A DNA stretch of 30,536 nucleotides from a virus: positions 1 through 30,536 of IMG/VR virus record IMGVR_UViG_3300032288_003597; one strand, given 5' to 3'. The notes beneath the pieces were generated by a model. It saw only the letters and a program-made list of their open reading frames with translations. It did not search any database and was not told the origin of the DNA. Every line of letters begins with the position of its first letter. Position 1 is the stretch's first letter. A program made the translations under genes and the position numbers. This document shows, one piece after another, positions 8,901-17,537 of this stretch.

Positions 8901-9785
8901 ATGAAAAGTCTTGTTATTGGCATGGGCATTGGTCAGCTGTACAAAACTGTGCTGTCTGACTTAGGACATGAAGTCATTACTGTGGATTTAAATCCAAACA
9001 CGAATCCGAATTATTTGGATTATAAATCTGCATACATAGATCACAGGTATTTCGACACAGTCCACATCTGTACTCCCAATTATCTGCATTTAGAAACTGC
9101 AATTGATGTGGCCGCAAAAGGTGCTGGCATAGTGTTTGTCGAAAAACCTGGTGTAGAAAATCACAGTCAATGGCGAAAAATGGTTCATGATTTTCCGCAC
9201 ACTAGATTCTTAATGGTTAAAAATAATCAGTATCGTGACGAAATCAAACATTTTCGTGATTTAGCTGCGCGAAGTGAAACTGTAAAAATTATTTGGAATA
9301 ACAACAATCGTATTCCAAGACCTGGCACATGGTTTACAACAAAAGAATTAGCATTTGGTGGAGTAAGTAGAGATTTAATTCCTCACATGTTAAGTTATTA
9401 TTGTGTATTGACAAATTATAAGTTAGGAACAAAATTATTTGGTAAAGCCGATCAAAGATGGCAACTGCAAGACATAGACAGCAGTGATTATGGGCCGGTT
9501 AAACAAGATGGCGTATACAATGTAGATGATTTTTGTGAATTAGAATATAAAAATAACTCAACCACATATATTTTAACAGCAAACTGGCGCACACTGAAAC
9601 CAACGGACATTAGTATAAGTTTTGGTTTAAATTCTAGTGCAGTAAAACATGAGCTGGGTTTGTGTCCTGAATCGGCTTATAAAACAATGATTTGTACAGC
9701 ATTAGACAACATTGACAACAAACAATTTTGGAATGATCAATTGGATCAAGACACTTGGATACATCAACAAATTGAAAGACTATGA
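8901..9785 (+). CDS. Gfo/Idh/MocA-family NAD(P)-dependent oxidoreductase
   Basis: Protein of 294 residues beginning directly after the preceding stop codon. The N-terminal Rossmann fold has VIGMGIG (G7-x-G9-x-G11) and an acidic residue D29 at the end of the second strand, which favours NAD over NADP. HICTPNYLHLETAI and VEKPG (E81-G84) are the hallmark motifs of this family; K82 is the usual catalytic lysine. The C-terminal half would carry the substrate-binding sheet. Relatives oxidise or reduce sugars, inositols and nucleotide sugars. It overlaps the next dehydrogenase gene by 4 bases, so the pair probably acts in the same pathway. Confidence 0.88.
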   Translation: MKSLVIGMGIGQLYKTVLSDLGHEVITVDLNPNTNPNYLDYKSAYIDHRYFDTVHICTPNYLHLETAIDVAAKGAGIVFVEKPGVENHSQWRKMVHDFPHTRFLMVKNNQYRDEIKHFRDLAARSETVKIIWNNNNRIPRPGTWFTTKELAFGGVSRDLIPHMLSYYCVLTNYKLGTKLFGKADQRWQLQDIDSSDYGPVKQDGVYNVDDFCELEYKNNSTTYILTANWRTLKPTDISISFGLNSSAVKHELGLCPESAYKTMICTALDNIDNKQFWNDQLDQDTWIHQQIERL

Positions 9786-10708
9786 AGGTTAGAATTCTTA
9801 ACACTTCGGGCCATGGCAGCTTTAGTGAAGCAAGTTATGATTGTCCTGAGGCAATTGACAATGGTATTATTGTAAAAAATATCATGACCGGAGTCTGCAC
9901 CAGCGATCTTGCCATGATGCAAGGAGAGTTTGGGCCGTTACCATTAAACATGCAAGGACACGAAGGACTGGGGCAAGTAACAAACATAGGCTCCGATGTA
10001 CGCACTGACATCGAAATTGGAGATTTTGTTGCTACCAGAGGAGAACCTGCTTATGCAGATTATTATCCAGTTCGCGATGGTGAATTTGTAAGAGTACCCG
10101 AAGCAGAACCTAAATATATTTTAGAACCAGTGGCCTGCGGAATAAACATTATAACAGGCAATGAACAAGAACTGTTAGCAAGACAAAGAACAAATGCAAA
10201 ACTACTAATTTTGGGCACTGGGTTTCTTGCTTATGTGGCTTACAAGACTTTGAAATTAAAAAACTTTGAATTTGAAATTGATGTGGCGGGCAAAAGCAAC
10301 CAAGATATCTGGCAAAGAGAATCTGTTACACTAATGTCAATGCCCGATAAACACTATGATGTTGTGATTAATCTAAAAGATCAACACGCATGGTTAGAAC
10401 AACAAGATTTGATTAATAACAATGGACTACTAATTGATGCAGTTGGTAGAACTATTTCACAACGAGAAAGTGAAAATTTGTTATGGAAGGCTGTTACCAC
10501 TGTAAGGCCTAGTCCAAGAACATCTGGTTTTTTAGATTGTATGTTGCAGGCAGTTAAATGGATAAAATTTAACGAACTTGTGGTTGACGATTTTTGGAGT
10601 CAAGGGTATAATAGAGATACGAACTGGCAGCAGGCCTTCGAAGACGGAATTAACCGCCCCAAATTTTACAGCAGGGGCTACATATATTGGACAAATAATG
10701 GCAATTGA
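9782..10708 (+). CDS. Zinc-type medium-chain alcohol dehydrogenase-like protein
   Basis: Protein of 308 residues, shorter than the usual ~340-350. Catalytic zinc ligands of the family are visible: C39 in GVCTSDL, H60-E61 in MQGHEGLG, and E115 in ILEPVACG. The four-cysteine structural zinc loop found in many alcohol dehydrogenases is absent. A nucleotide-binding glycine motif ILGTGFLAY lies near residues 143-151. It is likely to oxidise or reduce an alcohol or sugar together with the Gfo/Idh enzyme upstream, to which it is coupled by an ATGA overlap. Substrate unknown; a role in the sugar-type cassette up to 15.4 kb is inferred from context. Confidence 0.82.
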   Translation: MKVRILNTSGHGSFSEASYDCPEAIDNGIIVKNIMTGVCTSDLAMMQGEFGPLPLNMQGHEGLGQVTNIGSDVRTDIEIGDFVATRGEPAYADYYPVRDGEFVRVPEAEPKYILEPVACGINIITGNEQELLARQRTNAKLLILGTGFLAYVAYKTLKLKNFEFEIDVAGKSNQDIWQRESVTLMSMPDKHYDVVINLKDQHAWLEQQDLINNNGLLIDAVGRTISQRESENLLWKAVTTVRPSPRTSGFLDCMLQAVKWIKFNELVVDDFWSQGYNRDTNWQQAFEDGINRPKFYSRGYIYWTNNGN

Positions 10709-11222
10709 TATCAGCAGCCGCCAACAAGTAGACTATTTTATTGGCACTGAAGTTGAAAATACTATTATGAAAGGTGAAAAAACACTTTTTGTAGTAGGCA
10801 TAAAAGACCCAGAAACAATCGCAGCACTGGCAGAGCAACATAACATAAGACATTTATATTTTGGCACAAGTCAAAGTTTTCATCCTCAAAGTGTTTATGA
10901 TTGGCGAGCATGGGATGACATGATTAGACCTTTACTGATCAAAGATTTTTGGGTCACACTGGACTTTGGCGTTGAATATGCTAAAGATATTCATGAAGAA
11001 AGTTGGTGTGAATATAAAACTTTTATTCCCATGATCAGTGTGAAATTACCTTATATTAAACTGTATAATTATCACGCTACACTTAAAATTGATGATAACA
11101 CTTGGGGCGATACCAACACCGGTGTTTGGTGTCATCCTTTGAATGAACTATTAACACGCAATACCTACACTGACTGGAAAGACTATGTGGGTGACCAACC
11201 TGTATTTCCCGAGGACAAATAA
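10698..11222 (+). CDS. Conserved-type phage protein of unknown function
   Basis: Protein of 174 residues starting at the ATG at 10698; the frame is open further upstream, but that part lies inside the preceding dehydrogenase gene. Distinctive segments are DYFIGTEVENT, TLFVVGI, a histidine-containing LYFGTSQSFHP, and GVWCHPLNELL near the C-terminus. These look like a compact alpha/beta domain. No catalytic motif is certain; the paired acidic and histidine positions could bind metal or ligand, but this is speculation. It overlaps the previous gene by 11 bases and abuts the next. Confidence 0.72.
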   Translation: MAIDISSRQQVDYFIGTEVENTIMKGEKTLFVVGIKDPETIAALAEQHNIRHLYFGTSQSFHPQSVYDWRAWDDMIRPLLIKDFWVTLDFGVEYAKDIHEESWCEYKTFIPMISVKLPYIKLYNYHATLKIDDNTWGDTNTGVWCHPLNELLTRNTYTDWKDYVGDQPVFPEDK

Positions 11223-11704
11223 TGGAACAAAGACAACAAGCATTGGCAGAACAACGACAAAGAATTAAAGATATTGCTGAGCGTAAAATTTGGGTAACTT
11301 TCCGCAAGGAGGGTATACATAAATACCCAGCAGCAGCTACAGATCTCTCACTGGCCACAGGTGATGAATATGATGTTTCGTTTCTTGGTTATCCTCATCG
11401 TCACATCTTCCATTTTAGGGTGTGGATCGATGTGTGGCACAACGACCGAGACATCGAATTCATCCAATTCAAAAGATGGCTGGAAAACTTGTATGCCAAA
11501 GACAATTCCGCCAATAACAATAATAAAAATGGAATTTTAAGTTTAGATTATAAAAGTTGCGAAATGATTGCTGACGACCTTTATGATCAAATCGCAGCAA
11601 GGTATCCAGATCGTGCAGTATGGATTGAAGTAGCCGAAGACGGTGAAAATGGTGCATTGATCAAATACGAAACTCACAAACCCAGTATGAACTTGAAAAT
11701 TTAA
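11222..11704 (+). CDS. Possible T-fold protein, distant QueD/PTPS-like
   Basis: Protein of 160 residues. A helical start (about residues 1-22) precedes a pattern resembling the T-fold of 6-pyruvoyl/6-carboxy-tetrahydropterin synthases: YPHRHIFHFRVWIDV (H59, H61, H64) where QueD has LHGHSY; DRDIEFIQFKRWLENLY where QueD has its DF-x-x-LK segment; SCEMIADDLYDQI where QueD has its PTSENLA helix; and WIEVAEDGENGALIKYE where QueD has the Glu-Thr strand. No cysteine stands just ahead of the HxH, so it may not catalyse the QueD reaction. The T-fold reading is inference from motif order. If wrong, this is simply an unknown phage protein. Confidence 0.72.
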   Translation: MEQRQQALAEQRQRIKDIAERKIWVTFRKEGIHKYPAAATDLSLATGDEYDVSFLGYPHRHIFHFRVWIDVWHNDRDIEFIQFKRWLENLYAKDNSANNNNKNGILSLDYKSCEMIADDLYDQIAARYPDRAVWIEVAEDGENGALIKYETHKPSMNLKI

Positions 11705-11716
11705 AGGAAAATTACT

Positions 11717-11905
11717 ATGGCTCAACCTAAATACATTGAAAAATATCTACGCATGACTTCTGAAGTCACACAAATTTTTGAAGATCTCGAAGCATATCGA
11801 GATTATTGCAGATTCAATTTTCTTAAGTTTAATGAGCGCGATCTATATCGCAGTGATCAGTATCGAAAATTTGATCGAGAGCGTAGTCGCTCAGTTAAAC
11901 AATAA
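11717..11905 (+). CDS. Small conserved-type phage protein, unknown function
   Basis: Protein of 62 residues with an AAGGAAA ribosome site 6 bases before the ATG. It is mostly helical, charged and aromatic: KYIEKYLRM, IFEDLEAYRDYCRF, then an Asp/Arg/Tyr-rich tail. No motif points to a function. It sits between the possible T-fold protein and the glycosyltransferase. Confidence 0.7.
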   Translation: MAQPKYIEKYLRMTSEVTQIFEDLEAYRDYCRFNFLKFNERDLYRSDQYRKFDRERSRSVKQ

Positions 11906-11907
11906 CA

Positions 11908-13008
11908 ATGGCAAATATATTTTTAGTTGATTTAGAGCCGGTTGAAACTCGCTACACAGCGCAGTGGAAAACCCATGTACCTGAACTACTACGAAAGGCC
12001 GGACATCATGTTCAAATTCTTAGTGGCCCTGCGGATATTCCTAGTGCAACCACTCCAGGTGCTTTTCTTAACTTTGGTGGTACTAATATCTATAAGTCTA
12101 GTCAAGTTGAAGGTATGGGTCGTTTATTTTGCGCCGGAGCCGTTAGGCCTGGCGATCATTTTTTGTTTACTGACGCTTGGCATCCTGGTATCATAAACTT
12201 AAAATACATGAGCGAACTTCTTAACTGTCCAGTTAAGATTCACGCACTATGGCATGCTGGCAGTTATGATCCTCAAGACTTTTTAGGCAGATTAGTAGGA
12301 AATATACCTTGGGTAAGACACGCAGAAAAAAGTTTTTTTCATGCCATTGACTATAACTATTTTGCCACCAACTTTCATATTGAAATGTTTGTTCGCAATT
12401 TGCTCAATGATGGCATGTTAGAAAATCCCTGGTTAGAGGATGATTTAGATAAAATCTTGTCGGGAAAGTTCAACAGAATTGTACGCACAGGTTGGCCCAT
12501 GGAGTATATGGTAAATACTTTAGCACCTTTTGCTGGCATGCAAAAGCGTGATTTAATTGTGTTTCCCCATCGTATTGCTCCTGAAAAACAAGTAGAAATA
12601 TTCAGAGATTTAGCAGCTAGCATGCCTGAATATGAATTTATTGTTTGTCAAGATCAAACATTGACTAAAACAGAATACCACAATATTCTTGGACAGGCAA
12701 AAATTGTGTTCAGTTGTAGCTTGCAAGAAACTTTGGGAATCGGCTGCTATGAGGGCGCAATTGTTGATGCAATTCCGTTAGTGCCCGATAGACTGAGCTA
12801 CAGTGAAATGTATGGTGTAGATTTTCAATACCCCAGTGAATGGACTTTAGATTATAAAAGCTATCAAGCAAATAAAGTAAAACTAATAGCACAAATTCGA
12901 CAGATCATGTTGAACTATGAAAATTTATTGCCTAAAGTGAAAGCGTTAACGCAACGCTTAACAGACAATTTTTTTAGTGCAGGTGCATTGGTTGACAACA
13001 TTCGATAA
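11908..13008 (+). CDS. GT-B glycosyltransferase, group 1-like
   Basis: Protein of 366 residues starting 2 bases after the previous stop. The C-terminal domain has FPHRIAPEKQ (R222 and K227 in the positions that bind nucleotide-sugar phosphates) and the EX7E element of retaining GT-B enzymes (E274...E282, in LQETLGIGCYEGAIVDAIPL). The N-terminal half has ILSGP and LFTDAWHPG segments of an acceptor-binding Rossmann domain. It should transfer a sugar from a nucleotide sugar. The acceptor could be a small molecule, modified DNA base or cell-surface glycan. The flanking oxidoreductase and aminotransferase genes favour a dedicated sugar-type product, but this is inference. Confidence 0.8.
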   Translation: MANIFLVDLEPVETRYTAQWKTHVPELLRKAGHHVQILSGPADIPSATTPGAFLNFGGTNIYKSSQVEGMGRLFCAGAVRPGDHFLFTDAWHPGIINLKYMSELLNCPVKIHALWHAGSYDPQDFLGRLVGNIPWVRHAEKSFFHAIDYNYFATNFHIEMFVRNLLNDGMLENPWLEDDLDKILSGKFNRIVRTGWPMEYMVNTLAPFAGMQKRDLIVFPHRIAPEKQVEIFRDLAASMPEYEFIVCQDQTLTKTEYHNILGQAKIVFSCSLQETLGIGCYEGAIVDAIPLVPDRLSYSEMYGVDFQYPSEWTLDYKSYQANKVKLIAQIRQIMLNYENLLPKVKALTQRLTDNFFSAGALVDNIR

Positions 13009-13579
13009 AATTTTTGAGTTCGAACAACAGTTAGCCAAATACACAGGCGCTGCTTATGCAGTCATGACCGACTGTTGTACCCACGCTATAGAACTTTGTT
13101 TAAGATTTGATAAAATAAAACAGTGTGAGTTCACGGCTTACACTTATCTTAGTATTCCTATGACCATGCACAAATTGGGCATAGAATATCAGTATATCGA
13201 TCAATCTTGGATTGGTGAGTATCAATTTATAAATACAAGAATATGGGACTGTGCTAGAAGATTAGAATCCAATATGTATCGACCAAATACTTTGATGTGT
13301 TTAAGTTTTGGTCATGACAAACCTCTTAGTATAGGTCGCGGCGGCGCTATTCTATTAGACGATGTTGAGGAATACGATAAACTTAGACAGATGCGCTACG
13401 ATGGAAGAGATTTAATTATTAGTCCTTGGCAAAATCAACAGGTATTTCGTATAGGCTATCACTATAGACCAACAATAGAGGAAGCCACTAAAGGTCTTGA
13501 ACTTATTAAAAGTTATAATAACACTAAACCATTATTCAAAGAATATCCAGATCTGCGACAATTTACAATTATAGAATGA
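12977..13579 (+). CDS. Short DegT/DnrJ/EryC1-type PLP aminotransferase
   Basis: At most 200 residues, about half of the normal 370-400 for this family. The N-terminus has EFEQQLAKYTGAAYAVMTDC followed by a Thr-His-Ala helix, equivalent to the family's Gly-x-x-x-Ala-x-x-x-x-Ser-Gly-Thr-x-Ala-Leu segment. D91 (IWDCARRL) matches the Asp that binds the PLP ring nitrogen, and K115 (SFGHDKPLSIGRGGAI) matches the Schiff-base lysine. The C-terminal domain is reduced to ~60 residues. The start is uncertain: GTG 12977, GTG 12983 and TTG 12992 are in frame, and CAGG at 12980-12983 suits the TTG best. It overlaps the glycosyltransferase gene. It may transaminate a keto-sugar or keto-cyclitol, alone or as a dimer. 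Confidence 0.78.
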   Translation: MQVHWLTTFDKIFEFEQQLAKYTGAAYAVMTDCCTHAIELCLRFDKIKQCEFTAYTYLSIPMTMHKLGIEYQYIDQSWIGEYQFINTRIWDCARRLESNMYRPNTLMCLSFGHDKPLSIGRGGAILLDDVEEYDKLRQMRYDGRDLIISPWQNQQVFRIGYHYRPTIEEATKGLELIKSYNNTKPLFKEYPDLRQFTIIE

Positions 13580-15381
13580 ATAATGTTTACTTATTTCAAC
13601 CACAGTACTCGGTAGAATACAGGAAAGAAAAAACTTACTGGATTCCATATAGTGCCGGCTGTATTTGGAGTTATGTAAATCAGTATAATGACATTCAGCA
13701 ACAATTTGAATTGAAGGAAATAATCTTCAAGCGTGAAGACCCCGACAGTGTTGTTGCACGAATGAAAAACCCCGTGATATGCGGCTTTAGTTGCTATGTG
13801 TGGAATGTAAAATACTGTTTAATTCTTGCAGAAAAAATTAAAAATAGTTGGCCCGATTGCATAATACAGTTTGGCGGGCCACAGACCAGTGGTGCTATGT
13901 CTAAATACAAATTTATTGACAGCATTATCTTAGGCGAAGGCGAAGAACAATTTTTAGAAACTCTACGACTAATAAGCAGAAATCAAAAGCCTGAGTTATT
14001 TTATAACAAACAAAGATTACAAGACCTAAATATTCCTAGTCCGTATACATCAGGAGTATTTGATTCAATGATGGGCCAACATCCCAATGTTGTTTGGAAT
14101 ATGACTTTTGAAACTAACCGTGGCTGTCCGTATCAATGCACATTCTGCGACTGGGGCAGTCTTACATACAACAAAGTTCGGAAGTTTGAAGTTGAAAAAG
14201 TTAGAGCGGATTTGGAATGGGCTGCTTCTAAAAATATTGGTTATTTGACTTGTGCAGATGCTAACTTTGGTATGTACAAAGAACGCGATTTAGAAATTGC
14301 TAAGATTATTAAAGAAGTAGCAGACCGTAGCACCATTGACAGTGTAAACTTAATATATGCAAAGAATAGCACTGAAATCGTATTTGAAATCGCAAGGTTA
14401 ATGGGTGAATACAGCAGAGGTGTTACGGTTGCTGTACAGAGTATGCATGGGCCTACATTAAAAGCAATTAAACGAGTTAATATGAAAAGCAATGATCTTG
14501 CTCATATGCTAAGTTTAGGTGAACAGTATGGCGGTGTAACAACTCATACAGACATTATTCTTGGTTTACCATTGGAAACAATAGAATCTTGGAAACAGGG
14601 ATTTAATGAAATACTTGAACTAGGACAGCACGACGGCATTGAGATGGTCTTTAGTATTTTGTTGGAAAACAGTGAAATGAATAATCCAGACTATAGGCAT
14701 TTGTATGGTATTAAGTCTATAGAGGCGCAAGATTACATGCCTTTTTTTAACGATGATGATTGGCGCGAAGTTGAAGAAACTTTTAATATTGTCAATCAAA
14801 CCAGCACAATGACTACAGAAGATATCATAGAAGGATACTTGTATGGCTGGATGATTATTCATTTTCATAACAGTGGATACAGTCAACTTGTTGCCAAATA
14901 CCTGCGTAATATACATGGCGTTGAATATCGCAAGTACTACGACGCACTATTTGAGCAAATTAAATGTAGTGAATTTTTAAAAGAACATTTTAATTACCTA
15001 AATAGTGTTGTAGAAACTTATTTGACTACAGGTATTCTTAAAGATGTAGACAATCACATCAAAGGCGCACACGGACTACACGGTTTTAGTTATAAGTTTT
15101 TCTTTGAACATCAAAAAGAAATTTTAAAGTTATCACTTGCAGTGGCAGAATCTTTTGCTCTATTAGATAAAGGAATTTTGGAATTGCAGGCAAACTACAT
15201 TGTAAATACAGATATACAATATCCGTTAACTGTGTCCAGCGACATCAATGTTAATACTTGGACCAAAGAGACAACGATATATCAAATTAATTCAAAAATT
15301 CAAATAAATGATCAATTTGATTTTTACCAATACCGCAAACAAGGATTGATAAGAAACAAATTGACTTTAGTTAAAGCTTAA
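13576..15381 (+). CDS. Radical SAM protein with B12-binding-like N-terminus
   Basis: Protein of 601 residues coupled to the aminotransferase by an ATGA overlap. Residues ~1-140 resemble a cobalamin-binding Rossmann domain (VICGFSCYVWN, IIQFGGPQTSG, SIILGEGEEQFLETL), but the DXHXXG cobalamin ligand motif is not evident, so B12 may bind base-off or not at all. The radical SAM motif is RGCPYQCTFCDWG (C184, C188, C191), followed by HTDIILGLPLET at the far end of the barrel. About 200 C-terminal residues are family-specific and mostly helical. The reaction could be a methylation or rearrangement on an unactivated carbon; the substrate is unknown, and gene order suggests the sugar-type pathway. Confidence 0.85.
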   Translation: MNNVYLFQPQYSVEYRKEKTYWIPYSAGCIWSYVNQYNDIQQQFELKEIIFKREDPDSVVARMKNPVICGFSCYVWNVKYCLILAEKIKNSWPDCIIQFGGPQTSGAMSKYKFIDSIILGEGEEQFLETLRLISRNQKPELFYNKQRLQDLNIPSPYTSGVFDSMMGQHPNVVWNMTFETNRGCPYQCTFCDWGSLTYNKVRKFEVEKVRADLEWAASKNIGYLTCADANFGMYKERDLEIAKIIKEVADRSTIDSVNLIYAKNSTEIVFEIARLMGEYSRGVTVAVQSMHGPTLKAIKRVNMKSNDLAHMLSLGEQYGGVTTHTDIILGLPLETIESWKQGFNEILELGQHDGIEMVFSILLENSEMNNPDYRHLYGIKSIEAQDYMPFFNDDDWREVEETFNIVNQTSTMTTEDIIEGYLYGWMIIHFHNSGYSQLVAKYLRNIHGVEYRKYYDALFEQIKCSEFLKEHFNYLNSVVETYLTTGILKDVDNHIKGAHGLHGFSYKFFFEHQKEILKLSLAVAESFALLDKGILELQANYIVNTDIQYPLTVSSDINVNTWTKETTIYQINSKIQINDQFDFYQYRKQGLIRNKLTLVKA

Positions 15382-15395
15382 TATAAAATATCATA

Positions 15396-16142
15396 ATGAC
15401 AGACAAAAAACAAACAGCAGTAGACGCAATGGCGGGCGACGGCGGATATTCAGAAGGCTACTTAGGTAGCTACATTCGTGCTAGAATGAGACGCGATAAC
15501 AAGCGTTTTTGGGCGGGCGATAATATCAGCGAATACATCAATGATAGCGAAAAAGAAGTATTAATCAACGAAGCTGCCGAAGCTTTTGAAGTAGTACTGG
15601 ACAGACTACTAATTGACAGAGAAACTGATCCTAACAGCAAAGGTACAGCTCGACGCCTTGCTAAAATGTATTTTAACGAAATAATGGCAGGTAGATATGA
15701 ACCAAGACCAGACGCAACTTGTTTCCCAAACGACAGCCAGGACCGTTATGAAGGTATGCTGGTTGTTCGCAGTGAGCTTCGCAGTATGTGTAGCCATCAT
15801 CACCAACCCGTTACTGGCGTTGCTTATATTGGTATTATTGCTGCTGAAAAACTCATTGGCCTTTCAAAATATACACGCATTGCACAGTGGTGCGCCCGAC
15901 GCGGTACTCTCCAGGAGGAACTTGCTAATGACATTGCTAGGGAAATCGAAGCAGCTACGGGAGCCAAAAACTTAGGTGTTTACATACAGGCAGTACACGG
16001 ATGCTGTGAGAATCGCGGTATTATGGCACACAGCAGTTTAACACAGACAACAGTACTAAAAGGTTCTTTTAAAGAAGATCCTGGTGCTAAGAAAGAATTT
16101 TTTGATAATATTAAACTACAACAGGAATTCGCTCCAAGATAA
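15396..16142 (+). CDS. folE: GTP cyclohydrolase I (FolE)
   Basis: Protein of 248 residues, longer than Escherichia coli FolE (222) because of a ~60-residue N-terminal extension containing SYIRARMRRDNKRFW. The catalytic zinc site is complete: SMCSHHHQPVTGVAYIG gives C132, H134 and H135, and HGCCENRGI gives C203. IGLSKYTRIAQW is the conserved helix after the active site. It converts GTP to dihydroneopterin triphosphate, the first step of 7-deazaguanine (and folate) synthesis. QueD-like, QueE, transporter and DpdA genes in this window point to the 7-deazaguanine route. A TATAAAATA run stands just upstream, which may be promoter-related. Confidence 0.95.
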   Translation: MTDKKQTAVDAMAGDGGYSEGYLGSYIRARMRRDNKRFWAGDNISEYINDSEKEVLINEAAEAFEVVLDRLLIDRETDPNSKGTARRLAKMYFNEIMAGRYEPRPDATCFPNDSQDRYEGMLVVRSELRSMCSHHHQPVTGVAYIGIIAAEKLIGLSKYTRIAQWCARRGTLQEELANDIAREIEAATGAKNLGVYIQAVHGCCENRGIMAHSSLTQTTVLKGSFKEDPGAKKEFFDNIKLQQEFAPR

Positions 16143-16153
16143 GGAATTATATA

Positions 16154-16528
16154 ATGGAAACAGGTTTGGTATACGCAGAAGAAGCAAAGGTAGCAGTTCA
16201 ACCAAAAAAAAGAAAAATGAACTGGTTCAAGAAAATGATTACTAGTTGGGTTCGAGAAGATTGGGAACATGCTCAGCAAGCAGGTATTCGTTCAAATCGA
16301 ATTCGAGATCACGACGGGCCCATACCTACTATCAGAGCCTCTGATTCTGTTGAAATAGAAGGACTGTCGTTCAAAGTAATGCCTGCTCATGGAGGTGTTA
16401 TTGTTCAAATGCGAAAATACAATAGAAAAATAGACACAGAAAATTATACTACCTATATTATTCCTGAAGGCGAAGATGTTGCAGAACGAGTAGGTCAGAT
16501 TGTTTCCATGGAACTGTTGCGTCATTGA
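16154..16528 (+). CDS. Conserved-type phage protein of unknown function
   Basis: Protein of 124 residues, with AAGGA (16141-16145) as ribosome site. The basic N-terminus has PKKRKMNWFKKMITSWVRED, perhaps an amphipathic or nucleic-acid-contacting helix. The C-terminal part is a small beta-rich domain with FKVMPAHGGVIVQMRKYNR and TTYIIPEGEDVAERVGQIVS. No enzyme signature. It lies between folE and a cupin gene in the same transcription direction. Confidence 0.75.
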   Translation: METGLVYAEEAKVAVQPKKRKMNWFKKMITSWVREDWEHAQQAGIRSNRIRDHDGPIPTIRASDSVEIEGLSFKVMPAHGGVIVQMRKYNRKIDTENYTTYIIPEGEDVAERVGQIVSMELLRH

Positions 16529-16554
16529 CTTTCTATCAATTATCAGGAATCGAT

Positions 16555-17016
16555 ATGTTATTAAAACTTTTAGAAAGATTAGGTCGGAAGCGTATTGTAA
16601 TGGACAGGGTCAACAACGAACCTTATTTAGAAAGATATTATGTTTTTTTAAAAGATCGCAAGTATTTTCCATTTAATGTGTTTTTACATAAATTTTTAAA
16701 AAGTGACCCCGACGACTTACATGATCATCCTTGGCCTTACGCGACACTAATTCTAAAAGGTGGATATTGGGAGTGGGTCCCTCAGTTTAACAGTCTAGGT
16801 CAGAAAATAGGAGAAATTGCTAAATGGCGAGCTCCAGGTCATTTTCGTTTTTGTACTGCAAAAAGCCTGCACAGAATTGAACTAGATCCAGATGTTGAAT
16901 GTTGGACATTGTTTATGCCAGGCCCACAACAAAGAGAATGGGGTTTTACAACACGAACTGGATGGGTACAGCACGAACAATACTTAACACAACGAGCAGC
17001 CGAAAGCCATAAATGA
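16555..17016 (+). CDS. Cupin-fold protein
   Basis: Protein of 153 residues starting at the ATG at 16555, chosen because AGGA (16545-16548) lies 6 bases upstream; an in-frame TTG at 16525 lacks this. The cupin metal-binding pattern is visible: LHDHPWPYATLILKGGYWEW with H56 and H58, and LHRIEL with H106 in the second motif. GHFRF and the strand WTLFMPGPQQREWGF complete a beta barrel. Cupins range from isomerases and dioxygenases to simple binding proteins, so the reaction is open. It overlaps the phosphoribosyltransferase gene by 4 bases. Confidence 0.78.
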   Translation: MLLKLLERLGRKRIVMDRVNNEPYLERYYVFLKDRKYFPFNVFLHKFLKSDPDDLHDHPWPYATLILKGGYWEWVPQFNSLGQKIGEIAKWRAPGHFRFCTAKSLHRIELDPDVECWTLFMPGPQQREWGFTTRTGWVQHEQYLTQRAAESHK

Positions 17017-17537
17017 CAAAAAAGACTTATATCAAACATAGGGAATACATAGGTTTAGTAAGCCAAATTGGTCGTAAACTTGCTGCCAGTGCTTGGAAAC
17101 CTGACTACATCGTGGGTATTACTCGTGGGGGCTTATACCCTGCTTTATTGTTAAGTCACTACTTAGAAATTCCTATGCATACTCTCAGTGTTCAACTAAG
17201 GGACAGCCAGCTGTCATCTGAAAGCAATTTGTGGATGGCTGAAGATGCTTTTGGTGATTCCAGAACAGGTAATTTTAGAAAAAATATTTTGTTAGTAGAC
17301 GACATTAACGATTCGGGACAAACATTTAATTGGATTATGCAAGACTGGCAACAAAGTTGTAAACCCAATGATCCTGCTTGGGATAATATTTGGAATCATA
17401 ATGTTAAATTTGCAGTGCTTGTTGACAATCTTGCCAGCTTGTGTCGTGCAAAAATGGATTTTGTTTCTAAAGAAATTAACAAAGCCGAAAACCCAGAGTG
17501 GATTGTATTTCCCTGGGAAGAATGGTGGATGCAATAG
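17013..17537 (+). CDS. Phosphoribosyltransferase (purine type)
   Basis: Protein of 174 residues. The PRPP-binding loop is ILLVDDINDSGQTFNW (D96, D97 and G101-T103 region), the signature of type I phosphoribosyltransferases. YIVGITRGGLYPALLLSHYL supplies the upstream PPi-binding loop (RGG). Its length and C-terminus (WIVFPWEEWW) recall xanthine-guanine phosphoribosyltransferases, whose Trp-containing hood follows an IVFPWE-like strand. It would couple a purine base with PRPP to give a nucleotide. With GMP reductase and MazG-like genes nearby it may adjust guanine pools during modified-base synthesis; this link is inferred. Confidence 0.87.
   Translation: MTKKTYIKHREYIGLVSQIGRKLAASAWKPDYIVGITRGGLYPALLLSHYLEIPMHTLSVQLRDSQLSSESNLWMAEDAFGDSRTGNFRKNILLVDDINDSGQTFNWIMQDWQQSCKPNDPAWDNIWNHNVKFAVLVDNLASLCRAKMDFVSKEINKAENPEWIVFPWEEWWMQ

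Noticed and set aside
13228-13235. A perfect TATAAATA late-promoter core
   Set aside because: It lies inside the aminotransferase gene, far from any start codon in the right place; AT-rich codons give such boxes by chance.
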